DNA from: an uncultured beta proteobacterium
GTDB lineage: Bacteria; Pseudomonadota; Gammaproteobacteria; Burkholderiales; SG8-39
NCBI GenBank assembly: GCA_902826155.1
Contig: CADEDU010000004.1
Location: forward strand, 19,536 to 37,265
DNA length: 17,730 nucleotides
Direction: 5' to 3'
Position 1 is the stretch's first letter; every line of letters begins with the position of its first letter. The position numbers and the translations under genes were made by a program. The notes under the pieces were generated by a model. That model made no database searches, was not told the DNA's origin, and saw only the letters and a program-made list of their open reading frames with translations. Below are positions 1 to 7,117 of the stretch, piece after piece.

Positions 1-729
1 GCGCCGCATTGGCCATGGGAGACGCGCGACGACAAGGCCGAGGCCGATCGCGTGCACGGCACGATCAACCATACCGACGGCGGTTCGCTCGCCACGTACT
101 ACCGCATGATCGAACACATGGACGAGGGCATCGGCCGGCTGGTGCACGCGCTGCGCGAGACCGGGCAGCTCGACAACACGCTCATCGTGTTCACCAGCGA
201 CAACGGCGGTGAGCGCTACTCCGATACCTGGCCGTTCATCGGCCAGAAAATGGATCTGCTCGAAGGCGGCATTCGCGTGCCGCTGATCGCGCATTGGCCG
301 GCTGTGATTCCGGCTGGCGGGGTCACCGGGCAGATGGCCATTTCGATGGATTGGATGGCGACATTCCTCGATGCGGCCCAACTGGCGGCGCACCCGCAGT
401 TCGCACTCGATGGCATGTCGCTGCTGCCGGTTCTGCGCAATCCGGATGCGCTGTCCGAGCGCACGCTGTACTGGCGCATGAACCATCGCAAGCAGGCGGC
501 GTTGCGCGCCGGACGCTGGAAGTATCTGCGCATCGGTGAGTACGAGTATCTGTTCGATCTGGCGCGCGACAGCCGCGAGCGGGCGAACGTCGCCGGCCTG
601 CATCCGGCGCTGGTGGTGGAATACCGCGAGCAGTACGCGCGCTGGGAGCGCGACATGGTGCCGATCCCGCCGGATGCGTTCGTCGGGTTGGCGTACTCGG
701 AACGTGAACTTCCGCGTTCGGGTGCATAA
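1..729 (+). CDS. Arylsulfatase-family hydrolase, C-terminal part (5' end outside window)
   Basis: The frame is open from base 1 to the TAA at 727-729, giving about 242 residues of the C-terminal half. It begins with A-P-H-W-P-W, the usual sulfatase segment carrying a substrate-binding His. It then has T-S-D-N-G-G near residue 69, where Asp-Asn bind the metal in the alkaline phosphatase superfamily. Next comes G-Q-K-M-D-L-L-E-G-G-I-R-V-P (residues 81-94), where family members use the Lys to bind the sulfate. The C-terminal W-K-Y-L and L-F-D-L strands are also typical. The N-terminal formylglycine motif (C/S-x-P-x-R) lies upstream of the window, so the nucleophile and the substrate cannot be judged. 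A start placed at the GTG at 52 would cut the conserved segment, so the gene must begin outside. A small lipoprotein gene follows after a 23-nt gap and is probably cotranscribed. Expected function: hydrolysis of an organic sulfate ester. Confidence 0.9.
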   Translation, partial: APHWPWETRDDKAEADRVHGTINHTDGGSLATYYRMIEHMDEGIGRLVHALRETGQLDNTLIVFTSDNGGERYSDTWPFIGQKMDLLEGGIRVPLIAHWPAVIPAGGVTGQMAISMDWMATFLDAAQLAAHPQFALDGMSLLPVLRNPDALSERTLYWRMNHRKQAALRAGRWKYLRIGEYEYLFDLARDSRERANVAGLHPALVVEYREQYARWERDMVPIPPDAFVGLAYSERELPRSGA

Positions 730-738
730 CGGAATCGC

Positions 739-744
739 AAGGAG
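739..744 (+). promoter_or_regulatory. Shine-Dalgarno site that decides the lipoprotein start
   Basis: AAGGAG lies 8 nt before the ATG at 753 but only 2 nt before the alternative ATG at 747. Normal spacing therefore favours 753 as the start. Confidence 0.6.
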
Positions 745-752
745 AGATGCTG

Positions 753-1238
753 ATGAATTCGCTGTCGATACGAGGGCGTTGGCGCCGAGCGCTGATCCTC
801 GGGCTGCTCGCCGCGTTGCTGGCGAGTTGTGTGCCCATTCCATTGCCGCGACCAGGCCCCAGCGTGGGGCGCCCACCGATCGCTGATCGGCCGATCACGA
901 TCGCAGGCAGCTGTTCGCAGACCGAGGAAGACGGATTTCGCGAGCAGGCGAAGTTGGACGTCATCGACAACCAGGTGAAGGCGCTGTCGTGGCAGCTGTG
1001 GGTCGGGCGTCGCGGCTCGTGTCGCTTCGAGTTCGCCGATTTCCGCCAGACGCGCACCTCGCCGATCGAACTGCAGGCGCGCGACGGCAGCGGCTGCAGG
1101 CTCCTGATCTGGCAGGATCCGCGTCGTGTCACGCTCGCGCACGAGGGCTGCGAGGCGCGCTGCACGAAGGGGATCTACGACAGCGCGTGGCCCGTCATGT
1201 TCGATCCGCAGAGCGGCAAGTGCGGGCGAATCGGCTGA
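753..1238 (+). CDS. Small six-cysteine lipoprotein, function unknown
   Basis: A 161-residue protein if started at the ATG at 753, which has AAGGAG at good spacing; the ATG at 747 would add two residues. The N-terminus is a lipoprotein signal: Arg-rich n-region (R-G-R-W-R-R), a Leu/Ala hydrophobic core and the lipobox L-A-S-C with Cys26 as the lipidated residue. A proline-rich linker follows. The mature part holds six further cysteines (S-C-S-Q, S-C-R-F, G-C-R-L, G-C-E-A-R-C, K-C-G), enough for three disulfides, as expected for a periplasmic domain. Val27 directly after the lipidated Cys, rather than Asp, suggests outer-membrane sorting by the Lol +2 rule. I recognise no enzymatic motif. It follows the sulfatase by 23 nt and may be in the same transcript, but nothing shows a shared function. 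The 3' end faces the next gene with a gap of only 9 bp. Confidence 0.78.
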   Translation: MNSLSIRGRWRRALILGLLAALLASCVPIPLPRPGPSVGRPPIADRPITIAGSCSQTEEDGFREQAKLDVIDNQVKALSWQLWVGRRGSCRFEFADFRQTRTSPIELQARDGSGCRLLIWQDPRRVTLAHEGCEARCTKGIYDSAWPVMFDPQSGKCGRIG

Positions 1239-1247
1239 GCGAAAGGT

Positions 1248-2816
1248 CTACCACGCGCCGATCGTAACGCCGCCAGCCCCGGCAGGACTGGGTCGGCCAT
1301 TGACGGCCTCGTCGGTCATCGCGATGCGATTGCGGCGTTCGCGCAGCCAGTCGAAGAAGTGGTGGTACAGCTCGTCGCGCACCGCGCCTTTCCCCGGATC
1401 GGTGCCCAGGTCGTCCAGCTCGTGCGGATCATTGCGCAGGTCGAACAGTTGGGGCTCGAATTGCTTGCCGAAGTGCGTGAGCTTCCAGCGATCGGTGCGG
1501 ATCATCACCATGCGTGCCTCGCGCGGGCCCAGGCCGAGCTTGCGGGCGGTGGGGTAGATCGCGAAATCCAGCTCCGAGAACGCCGCTTCGCGCTGCCACG
1601 GCGAATCGCCGCGCAGCAGCGGCCGCAGCGACCGGCCTTCGATGATGTGCGTGGGGATCGCGATGCCGAGCGACTCCAGGATCGTGGGTACGACATCCAC
1701 GCCCTCGACCAGCGCGTTGCTCGTCGCGCCGCGCTTGGCATCATCGGTGGGGTCGACGACGATCATCGGCACGCGCACGCCTTGCTCGTACATGAATTCC
1801 TTCTCGCCCTGCCAGTGATCGCCGAGATAGTCGCCATGATCGGCGGTGAAGACGATCAGCGTGTCTCGATCACGGCCGGACTCTTTCAGATAAGCGAGCA
1901 GCCGGCCGAGGTGATCGTCGACCTGTTTGACTAGACCCATGTAAGCCGGAATGGTGTTCAGGCGCGCTTCGTCGCGTGAGAACGTGACGCTCTCGGGATG
2001 TTCCTGAAAGCCGCGAAAGATCGGATGAGCGGATTCGCGCTCCTTTGCCGAGCGAATCGGTGCCGGCGCATTCTCGCGGCCGTACATCGTGGTGTAGGGC
2101 GCCGAGACGATGTAGGGCCAGTGCGGCTTGATGAACGACATGTGCAGGCAGAACGGCTTGTCGCCCTGTTCGCGCATGAATTGGATGGAGCGGTCGACGG
2201 TCCAGGCCGATTCGGAAAGCTCGTCGGGAATGCGCGCCGGACGATGCGCATTGCGCAGCAACCAGCCGCTGGCCAGTTCACCCTTCTCGTCGAGCGCGGC
2301 GTTGGCATAGTCGTGCCACGGGTTACTGCCGGTGTAGCCTTTGCCGCGCAGATACTCGTTGTAGGCGGCGTAGCGAAACACCTTGCCTTCGGGGTGGATG
2401 CCGTCATCGCGGCCGTACGGCTCGAACCCGCCGTTGGCGATGCGCAGCCCGATGCCCTCGGTTTCCGGCAGACCGAGCCAGCGCATGCCGGCAAGGTCGC
2501 GCTCATGGTGCGTCTTGCCGACCACGGCGCAACGCACGCCCGCGGGCTCGAGGTAATCGCCAAGCGTGCGCTCGCCCACCGGCAGCGGCACGAAGTTCCA
2601 AGTCGCGCCGTGCGAGAGCGTGTAGCGCCCAGTGTAGAGCGACATGCGCGAGGGTCCGCACACCGGCGCGTTGGTGAATGCCGCATCGAAGCGGGTGCCG
2701 CGCGCGGCGAGCGCGTCGATGTGGGGGGTGTGGATGTGCTTGGCGCCGTAGCAGGACAGGTAGTCCACGCGCAGCTGATCGCACATGATGAACAAGACGT
2801 TGCGGGCTTGGGGCAT
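1248..2816 (-). CDS. Sulfatase / phosphonate monoester hydrolase-like enzyme
   Basis: A complete 522-residue alkaline phosphatase superfamily hydrolase. The formylglycine motif is C53-G-P-S-R57 followed by M-S-L-Y-T-G-R, so Cys53 should be converted to the catalytic aldehyde by a formylglycine-generating enzyme encoded elsewhere. Metal and substrate residues visible: D13 (C-D-Q-L-R), K101, H232 (K-P-H-W-P), D326-H327 (T-A-D-H-G) and K339. D-Q instead of D-D after the first strand, the N-F-V-P-L-P segment (74-79), S-A-P-Y-T-T-M-Y and A-P-I-R (252-255) resemble the phosphonate monoester hydrolase / choline sulfatase branch as I remember it, and the length fits. These enzymes are often promiscuous towards sulfate and phosphate mono- and diesters, so the substrate is open. 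No signal peptide is visible, so it is probably cytoplasmic. It is convergent with the lipoprotein gene and divergent from the molybdenum hydroxylase. The Shine-Dalgarno sequence before the ATG is weak. Confidence 0.88.
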   Translation of the reverse strand: MPQARNVLFIMCDQLRVDYLSCYGAKHIHTPHIDALAARGTRFDAAFTNAPVCGPSRMSLYTGRYTLSHGATWNFVPLPVGERTLGDYLEPAGVRCAVVGKTHHERDLAGMRWLGLPETEGIGLRIANGGFEPYGRDDGIHPEGKVFRYAAYNEYLRGKGYTGSNPWHDYANAALDEKGELASGWLLRNAHRPARIPDELSESAWTVDRSIQFMREQGDKPFCLHMSFIKPHWPYIVSAPYTTMYGRENAPAPIRSAKERESAHPIFRGFQEHPESVTFSRDEARLNTIPAYMGLVKQVDDHLGRLLAYLKESGRDRDTLIVFTADHGDYLGDHWQGEKEFMYEQGVRVPMIVVDPTDDAKRGATSNALVEGVDVVPTILESLGIAIPTHIIEGRSLRPLLRGDSPWQREAAFSELDFAIYPTARKLGLGPREARMVMIRTDRWKLTHFGKQFEPQLFDLRNDPHELDDLGTDPGKGAVRDELYHHFFDWLRERRNRIAMTDEAVNGRPSPAGAGGVTIGAW

Positions 2817-3004
2817 GACGGGTCTTCAGCTTTGATGTGAATGCGAATCGAACGGCCCCGATTGTCCCTCGGATCGCGCGTTCGGAGAATTCCCGATTCG
2901 ACCCTGCAGGAAACGATGATGAATTTGGGTATGCTCATCGTCGCCCCACGGCGGCCGCGTAGCGCTCACGGCCATCTCTCCTTGCTCAGCTCCTGGAAAC
3001 TTTC
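2817..3004. promoter_or_regulatory. Divergent intergenic region between sulfatase and Mo-hydroxylase genes
   Basis: This 188-bp region must hold the promoters of both genes. It contains an inverted repeat CGAATCG (2844-2850) / CGATTCG (2894-2900) with a 43-bp spacer, which could bind a dimeric regulator. TATGCT at 2930-2935 is a possible -10 for the rightward gene, but I find no convincing -35. Nothing else stands out. Confidence 0.3.
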
Positions 3005-5365
3005 ATGGCGGAACCATCGCGCGGTATGGACATCGGCAGTTCGGGCATCGGCAGCTCGCTACCGCGGCAGGAGGACGATCGCTTTCTGCGCGGCCGCGGC
3101 CGCTATATCGCCGACGTCAATCTGCCGAATCAGGCCTTCGGCGTGTTCATCCGTTCGCCGCACGCAAACGCGACGATCCGATCGATCGATACCGCCGCGG
3201 CCAGGGCGGCGGCAGGTGTGCTTGGCGTATTCACGGTTGACGATCTGGGCGACGAACTCGGCACGACGTCGGTCACATTCAAACGCAAGCGGCCAGATGG
3301 CTCGCCGATGTTCTGGCGTGCGCACGCAGGGCTGGCGCGTGGCGCGGTGCGCCATGTGGGCGATCCGGTCGCGCTCGTCGTGGCCGAGTCGATCGCGCTC
3401 GCCAAGGATGCGGCCGATCTGGTGGCGATCGACTATGAATCGTTGCCTGCGGTGACCGATACCGCGTTGGCGCTTGCACCCGATGCCCCAAGGGTGTGGG
3501 CGGAATGCCCGGACAACGTCTCGCACGTGTACGAAATCGGCGATCGTTCCGCGACTGATGCCGCGTTCGCCGCCGCGCGGCACATCGTGCGGCGCCGCTA
3601 CACGATCACGCGGGTGCAGTCGCAGTACATGGAGCCGCGTGCGGCGATCGGTGCGTTCGATCCGCTGGAAGAAAAATTCACGCTGCATTGCGACGCGCAG
3701 ACGCTTTATCGGGTGCGCGAGCTGCTGGCCAAGGATGTGTTTCGAGTGCCGGAGAACGCCATCCGCGTGGTCGCCTACGACGTCGGTGGAGCGTTCGGCG
3801 GCAAGGGACCGCAGGCGGTGGAGCACCGCGTGCTGCTGTGGGCAGCGCGACGGCTCGGCCGGCCGGTGAAGTGGCAAGGCGAGCGGAGCGAAACGTTGCT
3901 TTCCGACGAGCATGCGCGCGACAACGTGCACGAAGCCGAACTCGCACTCGATGCGAACTACCGGTTCCTCGGCCTGCGATCACACTGGATCGCCAATGTC
4001 GGTGCGTACGTCAACAGCGATCGCAATTTTCAGGCGTCGTTCCAGAACACGCCAGGCATGGTCGGCGTGTACGATTTTCCGGCGGCGAACGTGCGATTCA
4101 CCTGCGTCATGTCGAACACGATGTCGCTGGCACCGTATCGCGGCGCGGGGCGTCCGGAGGCGACGTACGTGATCGAACGCCTGATCGACGATGCCGCGCG
4201 CGAGTTGCGGGTCGATCCGGTGGACCTGCGCCGCAAGAATCTCATCGCACCGAATGCCATGCCGCGCAAGACCCCGCTGGGGTTTTTCTACGACGTCGGC
4301 GAGTTCGAGACCTGCATGGACATGGCGTTGGCGATGGCCGACTGGAAGGGTCTTGCAGCGCGTCGCGAGGCATCCCGCGCCAAGGGGCTGCTGCGTGGTT
4401 TCGCGCTCACCAATCCGATCGAGCGGGCTGCCGCACCGGGGTTCGAGTACGCCGAGATCCGCTTCGATGTGCGCGGCAAAGCCACGGTGCTGATGGGCAG
4501 CAAGAACCAGGGGCAGGGGCACGAGACCACGTTCAAGCAGATCCTCTCGACTCATCTGGGGCTGGCACCGGGCGACATCCACTATGTCGACGGCGACACC
4601 GATCGCGTCGCATTCGGCGTGGGCACCTTCGGGTCACGCTCAGCGGCCACGGGCGGCACCGCGTTGGTGATCGCCGCGACCAAGGTGATCGACAAGGGCA
4701 AACGCATCGCAGCGCATCTGCTGGAGTCGGCCGAGCAAGACGTCGTGTTCGGTGCGGGCAAGTTCACGGTGGCAGGCACCGATCGAAGCGTGTCGCTCGC
4801 CGATGTTGCCGCCGCCGCGCTGACGGTAGGTAAGCTGCCTGCGGGCATCGAACCGGGCTTGTTCGAAAGCGGCGTGTTCGCACCGGAAGACAACACCTAT
4901 CCCTACGGCACGCACGTGTGCGAGGTCGAGGTCGATCCCGAGACGGGCGTGGTGCGATTGGCGCGCTACGCGGTGGCCGACGACGTCGGCACGGTGATCA
5001 ATCCGATCATCGTCAAGGGGCAGATCCATGGCGGTATCGGCCAGGGCGCCGGTCAGGCGCTGTTCGAGCGCGTGGTGTACGACGACGATTCAGGGCAGCT
5101 GCTCACCGCTTCGTTCATGGACTACGCGATGCCGCGTGCCGACGATTTCTGCGAGATCGAGGTCAAGAGTCACTCGGTGCCCACGCCACGCAATCCGCTG
5201 GGCGTGAAGGGCGCGGGCGAGGCCGGAGCAGTAGGCGCACTCCCGGCGGTGATCAATGCGGTAATCGATGCACTCGCACCGCTCGGCGTGACGCAGATCG
5301 AGATGCCGGTCACGCCTAATCGGGTGTGGGGCGCAATTCAAGCGGCCGCGGCGAAGCGCGGCTGA
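3005..5365 (+). CDS. Molybdenum hydroxylase large subunit (xanthine dehydrogenase / CoxL form II family)
   Basis: A 786-residue molybdopterin-cytosine-dinucleotide-binding subunit, full length for the family. Family landmarks: F-I-R-S-P-H-A (48-54), the GGAFGGK cofactor loop (261-267), [10 protein letters not shown] (376-385), N-Q-G-Q-G-H-E-T (501-508) and G-V-K-G-A-G-E (733-739), whose Glu739 is the expected catalytic base. The A-Y-R-G-A-G-R-type loop marks form II; true aerobic CO dehydrogenase (form I) has a Cys-containing A-Y-R-C-S-F-R loop. It is therefore probably a hydroxylase of an aldehyde, N-heterocycle or related compound, not a CO oxidiser. The partner [2Fe-2S] and FAD subunits are absent on both sides: a sulfatase is divergent upstream and a MetE-like gene is convergent downstream. 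The ATG at 3005 is chosen because a later start (3026) would shorten the N-terminus. Its ribosome-binding site is poor (GGAA about 7 nt upstream). Confidence 0.93.
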   Translation: MAEPSRGMDIGSSGIGSSLPRQEDDRFLRGRGRYIADVNLPNQAFGVFIRSPHANATIRSIDTAAARAAAGVLGVFTVDDLGDELGTTSVTFKRKRPDGSPMFWRAHAGLARGAVRHVGDPVALVVAESIALAKDAADLVAIDYESLPAVTDTALALAPDAPRVWAECPDNVSHVYEIGDRSATDAAFAAARHIVRRRYTITRVQSQYMEPRAAIGAFDPLEEKFTLHCDAQTLYRVRELLAKDVFRVPENAIRVVAYDVGGAFGGKGPQAVEHRVLLWAARRLGRPVKWQGERSETLLSDEHARDNVHEAELALDANYRFLGLRSHWIANVGAYVNSDRNFQASFQNTPGMVGVYDFPAANVRFTCVMSNTMSLAPYRGAGRPEATYVIERLIDDAARELRVDPVDLRRKNLIAPNAMPRKTPLGFFYDVGEFETCMDMALAMADWKGLAARREASRAKGLLRGFALTNPIERAAAPGFEYAEIRFDVRGKATVLMGSKNQGQGHETTFKQILSTHLGLAPGDIHYVDGDTDRVAFGVGTFGSRSAATGGTALVIAATKVIDKGKRIAAHLLESAEQDVVFGAGKFTVAGTDRSVSLADVAAAALTVGKLPAGIEPGLFESGVFAPEDNTYPYGTHVCEVEVDPETGVVRLARYAVADDVGTVINPIIVKGQIHGGIGQGAGQALFERVVYDDDSGQLLTASFMDYAMPRADDFCEIEVKSHSVPTPRNPLGVKGAGEAGAVGALPAVINAVIDALAPLGVTQIEMPVTPNRVWGAIQAAAAKRG

Positions 5366-5366
5366 A

Positions 5367-5416
5367 CGGCAACTCTGCCTGGAACGTCGGCTACTTGCTC
5401 AGCGCCAGAGTTGTCG
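5367..5416. terminator. Inverted repeat across a convergent gene junction, possible bidirectional terminator
   Basis: CAACTCTG at 5370-5377 and CAGAGTTG at 5406-5413 are perfect inverted copies. Outward, 5369:5414 is a G-T wobble and 5367-5368:5415-5416 pair, giving an 11-bp stem with a 28-nt loop. The stem brackets the stop region of two convergent genes, and the right arm encodes the last residues of the leftward gene. There is no T-tract on either side, so intrinsic termination is uncertain. Confidence 0.38.
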
Positions 5417-6544
5417 CGAGGCGAGTCTGGCGCCCTCGACCATCGCTTCGAGCTTCGCCCAGACGATGCTCGGATGAACGGTGAGCCGGCCGGCGAACGT
5501 TGCGAATCCGCAGTCGGTGCCGGCGATCACGTTCTCACGGCCCACGACATCGGCGTAGCGAACGAGCCGGTCGGCAATCAGCTCCGGATGCTCGACGAAG
5601 CTGGAGGTTGAATCGAGCACACCTGGTACGACCATTTTCCCCGGCGGCAACTTGATGTCGCGAAAGAGCTTCCACTCGTGCTCGTGTCGCGGATTGGCGC
5701 CTTCGAACGAGATCGCCATCGCGCGCGACTTCAACACCGGACCGATGATCTCCGAGAGCGGAATGTCGTGGTTGTGCGGCCCGGGGTAGTTGCCCCAGCA
5801 AAGGTGCAGGCGCAACTGCTCGGGTGGCACGTCGCGGGTGGCCTCGTCGAGCACGTCCAGGTGCAGCGCGACGATGTCGCGGAATTCGCTGAGCGTGGCA
5901 TCGGCGAACTGGTTGTTCCAGCCCGAGGCGAGATCGGGGCAGTCGACCTGCAGGATGAAGCCCGCGCGTGCGATGGCGTTGTACTCGTCGCGCAACAGCC
6001 CACCGAGCGCGCGCAAGTACGCCTCGTGTGTCGGATAGTGGCGATTGCCCATGAAGCGTGCGGCCTGGCCGGGTGAAACCGCGGTCATGAATGCTTCGGT
6101 GACTGGCGTCTTCGCAAGGGCCGCGCGCAGATCGGCGATGTCGCGCTCTACCGCGGCGAAATCCTTCCACGCGATCGGCGCCACGCAGGTTGGGCGCGTG
6201 GTCGTCGGACCGCCGGCGCGATGGCCGGTGCCGAAAAACTCCGGGAAATCGCGCGCGTCGCGGGCGACCGGATGGGCCATCGGCTCACCGGCAAATCCGC
6301 TGAAGCGGTCCTTGATGTACGTCGAGTAGTCGGGCTTGCCCTGCTCGCCATCGTTGACGACGTCGATGCCGATGGCGTGCTGCCTGCGGACGATGTCCGC
6401 GACCGCCGCCGCGCTATCGCGGGCGAGTGCTTGGGCGTCGAACGCAGCGCCGCGCTCACGCGCCTGCAGCAGTTCGAGCAATGCAGGCGGGCGCGGCAGG
6501 CTGCCGGTGTGGGTGGTGAGGAGGCGATCGACGCTTCGTTGCAT
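5399..6544 (-). CDS. MetE C-terminal-like (cobalamin-independent methionine synthase superfamily) methyltransferase
   Basis: A 381-residue single-domain protein of the UROD/MetE-like barrel family, about half the length of true MetE (about 750), so it lacks the N-terminal folate-positioning domain. Motifs: T-H-T-G-S-L-P-R-P (11-19), N-D-G-E-Q (64-68), Q-V-D-C-P-D-L-A (199-206), zinc ligands H247-x-C249 (H-L-C-W-G-N-Y), E281 (S-F-E-G-A-N) and C345 (G-T-D-C-G-F). The zinc site implies activation of a thiol as methyl or alkyl acceptor, as in MetE and epoxyalkane:coenzyme M transferase. It is not a close copy of the MesD-like protein at 7118-8137, so the two probably use different donors or acceptors. 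A probable small gene lies upstream on the same strand, separated by a leader with two hairpins. The Shine-Dalgarno sequence before the ATG at 6544 is poor, so the start is uncertain by a few codons. Exact substrate unknown. Confidence 0.88.
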   Translation of the reverse strand: MQRSVDRLLTTHTGSLPRPPALLELLQARERGAAFDAQALARDSAAAVADIVRRQHAIGIDVVNDGEQGKPDYSTYIKDRFSGFAGEPMAHPVARDARDFPEFFGTGHRAGGPTTTRPTCVAPIAWKDFAAVERDIADLRAALAKTPVTEAFMTAVSPGQAARFMGNRHYPTHEAYLRALGGLLRDEYNAIARAGFILQVDCPDLASGWNNQFADATLSEFRDIVALHLDVLDEATRDVPPEQLRLHLCWGNYPGPHNHDIPLSEIIGPVLKSRAMAISFEGANPRHEHEWKLFRDIKLPPGKMVVPGVLDSTSSFVEHPELIADRLVRYADVVGRENVIAGTDCGFATFAGRLTVHPSIVWAKLEAMVEGARLASRQLWR

Positions 6545-6598
6545 GGCGTGCTCGATGGGACCGAGGCGCGCCAGTATGCAGTCAATCGACAGAAGCGA

Positions 6599-6622
6599 CT
6601 GCCACCATTGGCGGGGCGGCAG
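6599..6622 (-). promoter_or_regulatory. Leader hairpin upstream of the MetE-like gene
   Basis: In the leftward transcript the arms CTGCCGCC and GGTGGCAG pair over 8 bp with one G-U wobble and an 8-nt loop. It lies 55 nt before the ATG of the MetE-like gene and just after a stronger hairpin at 6639-6667. It may be part of a structured, possibly regulatory, 5' leader. I could not match it to the SAH, SAM or cobalamin riboswitch consensus. Confidence 0.4.
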
Positions 6623-6638
6623 GGTGCAACCGGAATCG

Positions 6639-6667
6639 GAGCGTCACAGCATCGAAGCGTGACGCTC
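6639..6667 (-). terminator. Strong hairpin after the small ORF (terminator or attenuator-like)
   Basis: GAGCGTCAC (6639-6647) and GTGACGCTC (6659-6667) are a perfect 9-bp inverted repeat. Two further G-C pairs form inside after a 1-nt bulge (6649-6650 with 6657-6658), leaving a 6-nt loop. It starts 9 nt after the stop codon of the leftward small ORF, where a terminator would sit, but no T-run follows. The heptamer GACGCTC recurs at 6671-6677, so the left arm could instead pair with that copy. Confidence 0.55.
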
Positions 6668-6676
6668 GGCGACGCT

Positions 6677-6895
6677 CTAGATGCGTACTTCGGGAGACTC
6701 CATCTCCAGGTCCTCGGTCTCGGCTTTCACCGGGTTACGATGACCTCGCGAGGCGCCATAGCGACCGACGCGTTCGATGATTTCGCGCCGTGCCTCGTCG
6801 TCGACGAGCAGGCGGAATGGTGATTGAGTGCAGGGTACTAACGACTCGCGACCATCTTCGGTCACCAATTGCATGAAGCGATCGTACGCTCCCAT
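6677..6895 (-). CDS. Small hypothetical protein (72 aa)
   Basis: A 72-residue ORF beginning M-G-A-Y-D-R-F-M-Q-L-V. The ATG at 6895 is preceded at 9 nt by GGAG (6905-6908), which supports this start over the in-frame ATG at 6934 and TTG at 6943. The TTG at 6943 falls inside a TTGACA promoter-like hexamer. The protein is highly charged, with an acidic C-terminus (A-E-T-E-D-L-E-M-E-S) and a single Cys; no transmembrane segment or known motif is visible. Codon choice in its first half (TTA, GTA, ACT, TCA) is less biased than in neighbouring genes. It is oriented with the MetE-like gene and is followed at once by a strong hairpin. If it is not a gene, 6545-7117 is a 573-bp non-coding region. Function unknown. 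Confidence 0.5.
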   Translation of the reverse strand: MGAYDRFMQLVTEDGRESLVPCTQSPFRLLVDDEARREIIERVGRYGASRGHRNPVKAETEDLEMESPEVRI

Positions 6896-7117
6896 CTGTC
6901 GTGTCTCCGTTTCGGCTAAGTTCGCGCTTGGCATCAGTGTCAAGAATCGGTGTCAATCCTCCAACAAGGCGCTCAAGTGGTAGGGGAAATTCATCACAAT
7001 TTCGATCCAAACATGAAACGATCGATACGCAACGATGAATTTTTCACAAAACAGACAGTATTTTTGAGTGTCCTGCCTTGACGGGTGTGCGGGCGCGCAC
7101 CGCTAGAAAGGAATTCC
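6896..7117. promoter_or_regulatory. A/T-rich divergent regulatory region upstream of the MesD-like gene
   Basis: Bases 6986-7075 are about 36% G+C by hand count, far below the rest of the window. Inverted repeats: GAAATT (6986-6991) / AATTTC (6998-7003) with a 6-bp spacer; TGAA (7036-7039) / TTCA (7043-7046) with a 3-bp spacer, reminiscent of but shorter than the MetR box TGAA-N5-TTCA; and AAATTCATC (6987-6995) facing GATGAATTT (7034-7042). Leftward, TTGACAC occurs twice (6937-6943 and 6950-6956 on the complement) with a 13-bp period. Rightward, TTGACG (7078-7083) could be a -35, but no good -10 follows. Likely operators and promoters for both directions. Confidence 0.5.
7106..7112 (+). promoter_or_regulatory. 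Shine-Dalgarno site that decides the MesD-like start
   Basis: GAAAGGA lies 5 nt before the ATG at 7118. It excludes the upstream in-frame GTG at 7085, whose extra 11 residues do not resemble the family. Confidence 0.75.

Noticed and set aside
1227..1264. Bulged 8-bp inverted repeat at the lipoprotein/sulfatase convergent junction
   Set aside because: It is short, has a bulge and a 21-nt loop, and is built from the CGATCG-type words that are frequent throughout the window.
1958..2938. Leftward frame overlapping the complete sulfatase in another phase
   Set aside because: It is a frame-shifted shadow, rich in Arg, Ser and Thr. The true frame carries the formylglycine motif and all metal ligands.
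3005..5365. Aerobic CO dehydrogenase (CoxL)
   Set aside because: The active-site loop lacks the Cys-containing AYRCSFR signature of form I, and no coxM or coxS gene is adjacent.
6545..6676. Cobalamin, SAM or SAH riboswitch before the MetE-like gene
   Set aside because: There is a C-rich stretch faintly like the cobalamin B12-box region and several stems, but I could not align the conserved core of any known class. It is kept only as an unassigned structured leader.
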